From: Sanguinoderma infundibulare
Taxonomy: Eukaryota; Basidiomycota; Agaricomycetes; Polyporales; Polyporaceae
Reading direction: 5' to 3'
Assembly (NCBI GenBank): GCA_032821775.1
Contig: JAVLRN010000009.1
Location: 806,001-870,000, forward strand
DNA: 64,000 bases
Shown piece after piece: positions 10,564 through 20,879 of this stretch; position 1 is the first letter of the stretch; each line of letters starts with the position of its first letter. The notes beneath the pieces were generated by a model. The model worked only from the letters and a program-made list of their open reading frames with translations, was not told the origin of the DNA and did no database searches. The position numbers were made by a program, and so were the translations under genes.

Positions 10564-12232
10564 CGGAAGGTTCATTTCGTGCAGGCTGGGATGGCCGTTC
10601 CTACCTATGTTGTGCGCGGGCCGGGGGTGCACAGGGTGCAGAGGCACACGTCGCCTCATGACAACTTGAACAGCGTCAGATTCGGGTATGGCATCCACAT
10701 TTGAGCTCACCGAAAATACAACCGTCAGCCATCCTGAGAGAAATGACGTTCTTCGGCGAAAGTTTCGGGGGATTGTCGTCTGTTCTGAGAGCTAGCTTGA
10801 CATTGCACAGGCGGGCCAGCCAGGTTGGAGCCGTCAACCGAAGCCTGGCTCCGTCTCCTCATGATGTTGAGCTGCACCAGGCCGGGCCGGGCTTTGCAAG
10901 TCACTAGGCCAACGGGTGATGGTTACCTACGCCAAGAACCTCAGCCGTCCTCAGCCTCCTGTACGTTCCAATTGGAACTTACGACAATTTTTCCTCCACC
11001 GTACTCGGTCTCGAAACCCAAGCCGTCCGCTGGGCGGGAAGTCAGAATATTCTTGCCACGACGGCAAATTGGACACCCCAGTCCATATCTTCGAAAAAAC
11101 ATATAAGCACGTCTTGTTCATTCTTTAAGCATGAGAGTCAGGTTTGTCGGCAGATTTGTGGGGCATACCTAGGAAACATCTCGTCTAAACTGTGCGCGTG
11201 ATGTTCACCTGATGACTGTTGATCTTGGAGAGCCTCTTTGGGTAGCTCTCGCGTTCACTGTCGTAGTCAGTTGAACAGGCGCAGCGTTGTTCGCCCTGGC
11301 TATGGTTTGCTGAATAGGTGGCCGCCGGCGTCTATCAGTATCCTGCGAGATTCCGATCGTACGCACAGCGTTCAAGTTATTGCCAACGGCCTGTAGCTAG
11401 TAATCGATCCCGACCTCTATCGACCTCCCATCATTCAAAGCCTGCAGAAATATGCAACGTCCTTATTTTTCATTCTCAGAGTATCGCTATGTGACACCCT
11501 CTGTTTGCATATTCAGAGACTTAAAATTTCATCCCGGTTGCCCACTCAAGCCATCACGCTCCGGCTCAGACGTCGATGCGAAACTAGCTTGGTTGAAGAC
11601 CGCGCGGACATCCTTGTGCGCTGTTTTGCGCGGTCCGCTCGTGCGGGTTTGCGGCGTTTCTGTATCGTTGCCAGTGTGCATGGTGCACCGGCACCGATGC
11701 GCACCGAAACTTGTTGCCAAGCCATCGCGCAAAGCAGACATCGCGGTTAATCGTGCCATGCTTTGGTCAAAGGCTTAGAAGGCAGATCGGCGTGTCTATA
11801 TACCGGCTACTAACTACGGTCTTGGATCGGGTACGGTGAGCTCCTCGATATTCTGCGTCTGCACCTCTATTCACTTTCTGATGACACATCTAGTCTACCC
11901 AGGGCTAGCTGAGACTAGAGGCAGCACCATCTCCGCACGATTGGAGACGCGGATGTGGTCAATTCCAATTGGGATACCACAACACGATCTAACACCCTGG
12001 TCCAAGGGGTGCTCACATCCAGCGCCGGGCAAGTGCGCTCCGAACCGGGAAGCGAAGAGAACGATGGGCTGTACCGAATTTCAGTTTTCGGCCTGTCAGC
12101 CTCTTGGGTCTGCAAGCCAATTCAGCGACTCACCCCCATGTCTTCTTTTCCTCTCGTCGACCACCCGGGCATCCCTCGGATATGAGTGTCGCACCATCAT
12201 TTTTCGACATCCTGACGCCCCACGGAGGACCG
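10564..12232. other. Intergenic between AA9 and DPBB copy 2, nothing recognised
   Basis: About 1.7 kb between two divergent secretome genes. Open frames such as 11452-11778 and 11836-12237 (+) lack familiar motifs. The length suggests extended upstream control regions; no specific binding site is claimed. Confidence 0.4.
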
Positions 12233-12275
12233 TATAAAACCCTGTAACTTGCTTAGGGAAGGACCAGGATCCCAG
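12233..12275 (+). promoter_or_regulatory. TATA box and conserved 12-mer of DPBB copy 2
   Basis: TATAAAA lies at 12233-12239, and the 12-mer CCAGGATCCCAG shared with the other two copies lies at 12264-12275, about 75 nt before the start codon. Confidence 0.6.
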
Positions 12276-12349
12276 TCCTACTCAGCCGTTCCACAACGAC
12301 AGCTCTCAACCAACCCTCCTCGCCCTCCTCGTCTCCTCTACAACTCACC

Positions 12350-12850
12350 ATGTCTTTCAAGACCATCGTCGCCGCTGCCCTCGCGGTTGCCTTCATCGGC
12401 AGTGCTCACGTCTCCGCCACCCCCGTCCCCGACGCTGACAGTGCCCAAACCTTCTTCGGAGATGGTGGGCATCCCATGGCTCTCCTTGAATATCGGCCTA
12501 GGCATTGACTTCGATCCTTTCCAATAGCTACTTGGTACACTCCGAACGGCGGCCTCGGTGCCTGCGGTGCCCCCAGCCAGAACAGCGACCTCGTCGTCGC
12601 CTTGAGCGCGGACCAGTACGCCGGAGGGGCCAACTGCTGGCGCCACATTGGCGTTCATTGTAAGTGGGATGGTTCGTCCACGGGATATCGCCGCTTACAC
12701 GACCCAGACCAGGGACAATTCGTCGATGCGACCGTCGTGGACCTCTGTCCGGGCTGTGCGTCCGGCAGCATTGATCTTTCGACGGGCGCGTTCCAGCAGC
12801 TGGCCTCTCTTGATGTCGGTCGTATCCAGGTTTCTTGGGATTACGAGTGA
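12350..12850 (+). CDS. Secreted RlpA-like double-psi beta-barrel protein (loosenin-like), copy 2
   Basis: The most diverged of the three DPBB paralogues. Exons 12350-12464, 12528-12659 and 12708-12850 give 390 nt and 129 residues. The signal peptide is MSFKTIVAAALAVAFIGSAH followed by a short pro-region. The mature domain has ATWYTPNGGLGACG, LVVALSADQY, ANCWRHIGV, VVDLCPGCASGSIDL and GRIQVSWDYE. Intron positions and phases are identical to the other copies. Intron 2 is 48 nt, a multiple of three, and contains no in-frame stop, so a retained intron would insert 16 residues before DQGQFV without breaking the protein. The conserved join (V..HYQGQ) argues that splicing is the normal outcome. Start choice follows the other copies. 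Confidence 0.9.
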
Positions 12851-13632
12851 AGGAGTTTAATACCGAACGTACTGGTGCCATACTGTGCAATCACTGACTT
12901 CGAAGCGTAATCGAGAAGACATTTGTTGGTAATAGTCTGAGGAAAGGTTAACAAGGTGCATGTCTTCATGCTGACACGATACTCCTGGCCCGGCATGCTT
13001 CAAACCGGTCATACTGCCTTCGACCCCGTTAGCGACAGATTATCGTGGTTAGATAACCTCCCGGGCCCAGATCACCCATAGGGACCGATGGCGGAGAGCC
13101 TACACCTGTAGCCCTAACCAACAAGCTGGCCACAGATTGGCAAGTGCCTTGCGTTGAATGATCAGCGCGGTACTGCGAATAAAAACCTTATTAAGAGATT
13201 GGCCGTTACGTACCACTCTGGATTCATTTTGATTTGCGGGGTTTCCCCATATCTTGCGGCCTCCATTTAGAATCCCCCAGGATTCGGTCCTTCTCCCGAT
13301 AACTCCGGAAGCTGGGGACGAATAACACATGGCGAAACATACGTACGTTCTCTCGCATAGAAGATGCTGATGCTGCATCAGATGAGGGATCCCAGTGCTT
13401 CCCAGTGCCGTCATATCCAACATCGGTAGCAGAGCGGATGCAACACACGGCCAATCGGATCATTACCCGTCCGCATACAAATAGTCCCTCCGCTTCCACG
13501 CAATCATGATGACGGCCGATAACGGAGTCCTTGTCCACGTACGGGTACGGGTTCAACGTGTAAGGTCTGCGGGTATTTAATTCGTGTGGAGTGCACTCTA
13601 GTGGTAACAGTAATAGCAGTATGACAAACCTC
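12851..13632. other. Convergent intergenic region
   Basis: About 780 bp between the stops of DPBB copy 2 and the BAG gene. No gene recognised. Confidence 0.45.
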
Positions 13633-14744
13633 TTAACTCCTTGCGCGTGCCCGCCAGCCGCCATCCAATCTGTCCAACAACCCCTGCACCTCCTTGACAG
13701 CGTTCTTGCGTTCACGCCTCGCAGACTCCCACTCGCCTTCCGCGTTTATCGCATCGAGGCGAAGCAAAGTCTGGAGGAGCAATTCGCCCAGTCTCACGTG
13801 CTCCCGCTCGAGATCAAGGGATAGCCGTGTGCCTGAGCCAGCACCAGAGGCAGGTTTCGGTGTGGTCGTGGTTGGCTCGGGACCGACATGTGCGGGAAGA
13901 TTTGGAGGCGTGAGTGCGTTGAGGAAAGTGTCAACATCAGGCTTGAGGGTGGCTCGGACCTTGTCGAGCTCGCTCCGGATCTGCGAGATGGTGCTCTCTT
14001 GGGTTCGGGGTGCCTTCTCGACCTGCGCAGAAGACGATTTAGACGAGGGGGGCCTGATAGGTTCGCCACCGCCAATGAGAGCTATAGTGCTGCCAGGCTT
14101 GATACCATAGGCAGAGACTGGTGATGAAAGAAGACATGACGTCAGTGTTCGGTTCGCAGAGGTCACAAGGGAGAAGCGAGGAGAAGGAGATGAGGGTACG
14201 AAACGGGTGTGGGAGTGACGGCATGGTGACGCTGGGGCGACATGCGCGGGCTATCAGCGTGGAAGAAAGTTCGGAAGAGCGTCCGAGGGTGGCACTCAGT
14301 GCAGCAGTTGGTCGCGCGGAGATGAAATGGGGGAACAGAGCGCACGCTCGTGGATCGACCAACGGTGTCGTGCGTATTGCTGGAAGTGCGCGGGTGCTGT
14401 GGGAGGTCAAGTGGACGGAGAATACGTACTAGGCGCGCTATCGTCCTTCATGACAGCTCCGGCATGGATGAGCTTGAAAGAGCCGCTGGGGAGCTGAGTG
14501 TAGTCGGCGATCTGTTTGCGCAGCTCAGCCAGCTTTGTGCCGGGTGGAGGAACAGAGAAGTGTAGTCTGTGCAGCCGAGAGACGGGCAATCATTGTCGGG
14601 TTGGACGAATGACGGAGGAGGCGGTGAAAAGTTGAGGTGGCCGCGTGGCGGAGTCAGGAGATTAAGAGGGTACGTCAGAGGACGAAGAGTAAGAAGCCGG
14701 ACGTTGACAAACCTCTCCCTGCCCCATTTCACAACGAGGCTCAT
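13633..14744 (-). CDS. Ubiquitin-like and BAG-domain Hsp70 co-chaperone (BAG1-like)
   Basis: Nucleotide exchange factor for Hsp70. Three exons, 14744-14713, 14566-14430 and 14117-13633, give 654 nt and 217 residues. Residues 1 to about 75 are a ubiquitin-like fold: MSLVVKWGRERLHF, then LAELRKQIADYTQLPSGSFKLIHAGAVMKDD and YGIKPGSTIALIGG. A Ser/Pro-rich linker follows. Residues about 95-217 are helical and end with the BAG-type helices (LSLDLEREHVRLGELLLQTLLRLDAI..., VKEVQGLLDRLD). The 312-nt second intron is long for this genome. The first exon is only 32 nt. The gene is divergent from PBS2 across 578 bp. The domain order matches human BAG1. I cannot exclude another Ubl-helical adaptor, but BAG fits best. 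Confidence 0.8.
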
Positions 14745-15322
14745 GTGCTGTGCCTTCGCTTTGGATGATCCGAGGAGGGGCTTCGCTTGTACGTACGCGA
14801 CTCTTGCGAGGATAAGCAGGAGAGGGACGAACGCTGTGGGGCGGGTGAGGGCGAGAATGAGACGGAGACAAGGAGAACATACCGAGGTGGATGGGGGAGA
14901 ACAGGATGGGCGACGACGGGGCGGAGCGCAGAAGATGCGAGTTAGCCACAGGGCAGCGTGGCGGGGAGGAGGCCGGGGTGGTTGATGTCGACGAGTGGCA
15001 CTCTACTTTCGCCCTGCCACCGCTGTCCGTCGAGCACAACCGGCGTGGTAACCACCTGCCCCATGCGGTCCATTAACACTATTGTTGTCTTTCAAACTCC
15101 GACGCTGCGTCAACAAACGCGGGTTATTCGAGGGTGATGTCATTGACCGGAGGCGATAATGAATCCTGGCTTGATTCGATTAGATCTTGCAACGAGCCGC
15201 TTGACGAGCCGCCTTATAATATATCTCCTTTCGCCCTGCCTTCGCCCCCTCCGAGTCCGAGTCCGAATCCGACTCCCCGTCCCCTCCTCCCGCCCGACCA
15301 CCGCTCCTTCCTCCTCCCCGCC
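14745..15322. promoter_or_regulatory. Divergent intergenic region of BAG1-like gene and PBS2
   Basis: The 578 bp lie between two start codons on opposite strands. The PBS2-proximal 100 bp are strongly pyrimidine-rich on the plus strand, as is common near fungal transcription starts. No separate gene is seen. Confidence 0.45.
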
Positions 15323-17314
15323 ATGTCGAACCCTGCCCAGCAGGATGCCGCCCTCGCTCGCCAGCCCCCCGTCCCCGTCGCCGCGCGCACCCCCTCTGGA
15401 AATCCGAACCGCTCCGTCACCGGGCTCCTCAACAACCGCAACAGACCCATCGGATCCACCCCAATCCCCCCCACTTTGCAGGCGAAAATGGCCGCTGTGA
15501 GCACCCTTGTTTTCCCTAGTTTCTTATCGCACCCTAATCTCCCTCCTCCTCGCCCGTCCTTCCACCTTTCTTCCTGATGTCCGTCCCTCCCCTTCGCCCC
15601 ATTCCAGTTCGCCAGCCGCGCACCAAACAACCCCGTCTCTGTCGATGCTGCCACCGCTGCCCTCAAGAATGCAACCATCGGCGACCGAAGCATGCCCCCA
15701 CCACCCTTCGTGCCCTTTCGTTCACCGCCCTCCGCCCCTGGGCCACGTCCCGGCGCTCCGGCACTCGGCACTGGCCTCGCCGCTCGTCGTGTCGGAAAGG
15801 CCCCCAAGCTTAGCGGAATGGACATGGGCTTGCAAAACGCCGGCTTGGGCAGCGGACGTCCCAATCAGGAGCGAGACCACCAGCCCCCAAGACGGATCCC
15901 TCCCAGCACATTCTCTACCCCATTCGCCAACTTCGGCAAGATAGTGTGAGCACCGCCTGACCTTTCCTATGCGCTCCGCATCGTTTCTGATCCCAAATCG
16001 CAGTGACCCATCAGGGGCCCTCAACTTCAACGGAAAGGCTGTCTTACACGCTCAGGGCGTCGATTTCTCCAACGGTTCTTCATTCGCCATCAACATGGGT
16101 CAATTACAGCTCGACGAGGAGTTGGGAAAGGGAAATTACGGAACCGTTAAGAAAGTTTTGCACAAGCCGACAAAGGTCGCCATGGCCATGAAGGTCCGTC
16201 CTATCCTTACGCTTTTCGACCTTGGCTCAGTTCCGTTTCCTCCCTGTCTCACAGGAGATTCGCCTGGAACTTGACGATGCCAAGCTTAACGGCATTCTTA
16301 TGGAGTTGGACATCCTCCATCGCGCGGTTGCGCCAGAAATAGTCGAGTTCTATGGCGCCTTCTTCATTGAATCGTGAGCTGCTTGCATTATATCTCACTA
16401 TGTTTACGCTAATCGTACCACGTCGGCGTTAAGCTGCGTATACTATTGCATGGAATACATGGATGCCGGCTCACTTGACAAGCTGCAAGGTAACGGCGTT
16501 CCAGAAGTCGTGCTCGCCCGCATTACCGGCAGCATGGTTCGGGGCCTAAAGTTCCTCAAGGATGATCTTCAGATCATTCATCGAGGTCCGTCCCACTGTA
16601 GAAGCATTGTCCGATGATCGTCGAGCTAACAATTGGATCCGGATCAGACGTCAAGCCGACAAACGTCTTGATGAACCGGAAAGGACAAGTGAAGCTATGC
16701 GACTTCGGCGTATCTGGTCAGCTGGAGAAGTCCCTCGCAAAGACCAACATCGGGTGCCAGAGTTATATGGCTGTACGTGCCTTCCAGTTATCTCGTCCTT
16801 CAGGCGCTGAGAGCATTTTGAATTGGACAGCCTGAGCGCATACGCGGAGAGTCCCAAAACAATCTGGGAACATACACGGTATCGTCGGACGTCTGGTCGT
16901 TAGGGCTGTCCATGATCGAGATGGCGCTAGGACACTATCCGTATCCGCCGGAGACATACGCCAACGTGTTTGCGCAGCTGACTGCTATCGTGGATGGCGA
17001 CCCTCCGGAGCTGCCAGAGTACTTCTCTGAAACATCGAGAGATTTTGTCGCGCGCTGCCTGCACAAGATTCCGAACAGAAGGGCAACATATGCTGAGCTT
17101 TTGGTTCGTCCGCTCTCACTTCTACCTCTGCTGTGCGCACGAAGAGGGTTCTGACGCCTGATACTCTCCTGTTGTCTAATAATAGCGCCACCCCTTCCTG
17201 GTCGAAGACATGCGGCGGCCAGTGGACATGCCAGCCTGGGTGGAAAGGGCCGTCGAGGCGCGAGATGCCCGACTGCGCCAGCAGATCCAAGCCACTCAGA
17301 ACGCCAGGTCGTAA
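15323..17314 (+). CDS. PBS2: MAP kinase kinase of the HOG osmostress pathway (PBS2-like)
   Basis: Dual-specificity kinase expected to activate the Hog1 MAPK. Eight exons: 15323-15496, 15608-15945, 16004-16193, 16255-16373, 16434-16585, 16648-16772, 16831-17103, 17186-17314; total 1500 nt and 499 residues. The first 190 or so residues are a Pro/Ser/Arg-rich regulatory region. The kinase domain follows: [12 protein letters not shown] (glycine loop), AMAMK (catalytic Lys), [23 protein letters not shown] (catalytic loop), [10 protein letters not shown], and the activation loop [17 protein letters not shown], which has the Ser-x3-Thr pattern of Pbs2. The C-terminus [18 protein letters not shown] is typical of MAPKKs. 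Two introns use the donor gtccgt. Pbs2 is favoured over Ste7/Mkk by the [13 protein letters not shown] loop. Confidence 0.95.
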
Positions 17315-18390
17315 GACCTGACGCGTTCTGTTATCCTTAATGTACGTATGGCAGCCGGCCTACGCCCGTGCGCGTATCCGCGGCAGCCCGCAGCCCAGTC
17401 CACGCCCTCATTCCGTCGTCCTCATCAATGGGGGTGCAACGTCAAGGATTCTCATCCCCACACCGTGTTTCACTCGCATCTTTCGCCGTGTCGGGGTCCC
17501 AACGGCAGCCTGCCATCATCCGCCACTCGCGAGGAACCATCCACCTCCCATGTAGCCCGTGTGCCATCCCCGTGCCTCCATTCCTCATCCTGGCAATGCC
17601 ACGCACGGCAATGCTCTGTGTCACTCTTCCTCCGACATCCCCGAACGTCCCTTGCTGTCTCATCTGAGAAGATGGACACTGATTGTGGTCGGTCAGCGGG
17701 TCCGGATGGCCAATTATCCGCCCCCCATCCGTTTATCACGCTGCAAGTGGAGGACCACGGGGCTTTGGGTTCACACACCATCGGTGCAACGGGTAGCGGC
17801 GGCGCTGGTGTTCAGGATGCACTGGGAACTGGGGCGTTTTCCTCCCTGGGGCACAGTAGGGGTATGGTACCGATGCAAACGCTGTCAGACTCTAACGGTA
17901 GGACGTTACGTGTCGGACGTTCCTCGGACGCTTGGTACACGGTCTTCGTGCTCCCTATCGAGCTAGATATCGTGCCCCGATTATAGGCGGCGAGGGCGGC
18001 GGCATAGCAGCCATTACAAGTATATTGTAGTATAGCGCACGCATGTCTGTATAACTACTGTACTCACTCGTTCGTGCAGATCCGCGCTCGCTGGCGGGTG
18101 TGGTTTCTGCAGGTTATATAATTTTTATGCGTTCCATAAGCAGTGCCTCGAATTAGAGTTGCTCTACTGCCGCGTGGCACGTGATATACTGTGACACGTC
18201 CTCAAGTGTGGAATCCTATGGGGGACTGTTAGTGTGAGGCCGGGGCACGTTTGCATTCGGTTCTCTGTGTTGTTCTCCGTCTTCGCCATCTGTATCTGCT
18301 CGCCACAATATTCTTGCCACCTTCCAGCTGCTGGCGGCCCACTTTCTAATCCGGTGATCTGTGCCCTATAATACCGGTTGAACAGCAAAA
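17315..18390. other. Intergenic, PBS2 3' side and GOT1 promoter
   Basis: About 1.1 kb. An open frame spans 17348-17986 (+) but has no motif or splice support, and probably reflects GC-rich 3' UTR. The last 400 bp are AT-richer and precede GOT1. Confidence 0.4.
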
Positions 18391-19332
18391 ATGTGGCTCA
18401 CCGATGGCCAAAGTATGTACCCTAATGAACTGTGATTGACCAATGGCCTCACGACCTTTGATTCTCGATTCCTGTCTGTGCTCGTGCTCATACCCGCACT
18501 CACGCATACCCCCGTCATCGTACTTGCGCAGAGATTGGGGTTGCGCTGACGTCGTTCGGTGCCCTCTTCATGCTCCTCGGCGTCATCCTCTTCTTCGACG
18601 GTGCGCTACTCGCTCTGGGAAACGTATGTCCAGTTTGTTTCTGCACGTTCAAGCGGTGCTCATCTTGGCCTCATCCTGACGCATTGCTCCCCCTCATCCT
18701 CATCATTCTCGTTTCCTCCTTCCTTACGCCGACTCCCGATGCCCGCATGCGCTGCCGTGCCCGTCCCACGCGTGCCATGCGTTCTCTATTTCGATCCGAA
18801 CGTCCACGACTCCCCACCCCGAAACGCGATGCACACCACAGATCCTTTTCCTATCAGGCTTGACGCTCATCATTGGGCCCTCGAAGACGTTCTACTTCTT
18901 CGCGAGGAGACAAAAGCTTCGTGGCACGCTGTGTTTCATTGGCGGCATCTTGCTCGTGTTCTTCAAGTGGCCCTTCATCGGAGTCATTGTCGAGACCTTC
19001 GGGTTCTTGAACCTCTTCGGGTGCGTGCTTTCCCTCCTGTGTCACCTCACCCCGTCTCTTATCCGCCGTGCTTCTTACGACCCCATGACCATGACGCCCA
19101 CCCCGCACGTCATGCCGAGGCTAACACTACGCTGCATGCCTGCAGGGACTTCTTCCCGGTGATCCTGACGTTCCTGCGCCAGCTACCGATCATTGGCCAA
19201 ATATTGAGCTTGCCTTATATCCGGGAGGTGAGTATTCACTCCCGTCCCCTTCCTGCCCGGTCCGCGATCCAACTTACGGCTGTCTGACAGGCGGCGGACC
19301 GTATTGCGGGTTCACGAACGTCGATTGTGTGA
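18391..19332 (+). CDS. GOT1: Golgi vesicle transport membrane protein GOT1
   Basis: Tetraspanning membrane protein of ER-Golgi vesicle traffic. Exons 18391-18412, 18532-18623, 18842-19020, 19146-19227 and 19291-19332 total 417 nt and 138 residues, the same length as yeast Got1. It starts MWLTDGQKIGVALTSFGALF, as the family does. Four hydrophobic segments are LTSFGALFMLLGVILFF, ILFLSGLTLIIG, GTLCFIGGILLVFF and GVIVETFGFLNLFG, then DFFPVILTFLRQLPIIG. The exon-3 acceptor was placed before ILFLSG, not at the later cag, because this restores the second membrane segment. It lies alone between PBS2 and WEE1, with no sign of shared control. Confidence 0.93.
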
Positions 19333-20879
19333 TGGCCGCGGACGGTAGACTAGCCTTGTTCGTATCCCATATAATGTCGCAGGAGACGGGTCCGGAATGA
19401 CGCACGACTGGAGAGCGCTGCTCAGTTTGGCTGTCTGAACGTTCGTGGTGTGCATTGCGGTCCGAATGGGCATGATGAGCGAAGTCCGGTTGCCGGTTTT
19501 AGAGGAATGCTCGGTAGTATTTGGCAAAGATGAACACGCCTGGGTTGCATGCAGCGCTGGACCTGTAGTCCGGGCGCGGTCTGAAGTTGTGCCCTTAGAT
19601 ACTAGCGCCAATTTGAACATGGTGCCAGTTGGGACGGATCGTAACGCACTAAGCAGAGTAAGTACTTGATGATGGGGCGCAGAGTAGTCGCACGTAATTT
19701 ATTTTGACTTGGGATCGAGCCGGCCTGCAGTACATCGCCGTCGGTTCCTCGTTCCCGGTACTGAAAACGGACCGCATGATGGAGATTGGCAGGACGCGGA
19801 AGCGTATACGTATATCCAAGGCTATCTGCAGCTGCGTAGTTCGCGGTCGGGTAAGATACTTTGGGGCTCACATGGCAGAATTCCGAAGAATTGAGTGCGA
19901 AGGTCCGAGGCTCCGGTGAGCAACCGACAAGCGTCCAGAAGGCGGAAATAATCAGATGTGGATGAAGTGGCACATTGCGAAGTCTCGGGTTGTTGTCATG
20001 TTCCGGCAGGATGTTTATCTAGCGCGTCCAAGAACGTGATGACCGTCAAGGACACACAGACTTGGCTCGTCGCTGAGAAGGTAGGTAGCTTGGGAGGCCA
20101 ATATGGGATACGGGCCGATATATGGGTCCAAGAGGGTCCACCGATCGGTTTGGGTGCACCCCTAATCGGTGCAGGCAACTACTACCGACGCACGGTTAGG
20201 CCGTTGTGGATGACGTTGGCAAGCGGGAATGATGAAGTGCGAACAGGAAGCCGTTCGAGCGCTAGGTGGGCACCAAGAGATTGAATAGACCGGGCCCGAA
20301 CGCGGATACGTGGTCATGGAAGGCTACAAAGGCACATCAGACGCGTCGCCCTGCTTAATATTATCGGTCGTTCGGCAGCCGCGGAAGCAAATTAGCGAGC
20401 TACAGCCACGTTGGGTGCACGACTGTCGACGCGGTTCGGCGACATCACCAGGGGCGACGAGCGCAGACAGCAGCGAGCGATGTGCGATAGGTCGCTCAAG
20501 CCTGAGGCGAGCATAGGCAGGGTGAAGCGAGGCAAACCATTGTCCGGAAAGGCAGGCAGGCCGCGGAAGCGCCCCGTTGAGGATTGATTGATAGGCGCGG
20601 TCACATGACATGTTGACAATGGGTTCGCACGCGTGTGAGCCAAGCGGGAGAGAACTGCGGGTGTGAAATATACGGGTGCATACGGCCACGCCCCGCCCAC
20701 AACGTGCCTCGCTCCCCCCATTGTCCTCCTCGTCGTCCGACACGGCGACGACGCGTCTCCCCGCTCCTGGCCTCGGTGACTCCACCCCGCCCTTGCTGCC
20801 GAATCCTCTCTAGCGCCGCGTCGACTTCCCCAACACCGCCCTGTATATTACTCCCACCTTCCTTTGACCTCCCTCCGCC
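19333..20879. other. Intergenic upstream of WEE1
   Basis: About 1.5 kb without a supported gene. Open frames on both strands (for example 19602-19973 and 20324-20785, minus) show no motif. The last 200 bp before the WEE1 start are very C-rich on the plus strand. Confidence 0.4.

Noticed and set aside
15214..15864. 216-codon minus-strand frame
   Set aside because: It lies opposite PBS2 exons 1-2 and spans an intron of that gene; composition is that of an antisense shadow.
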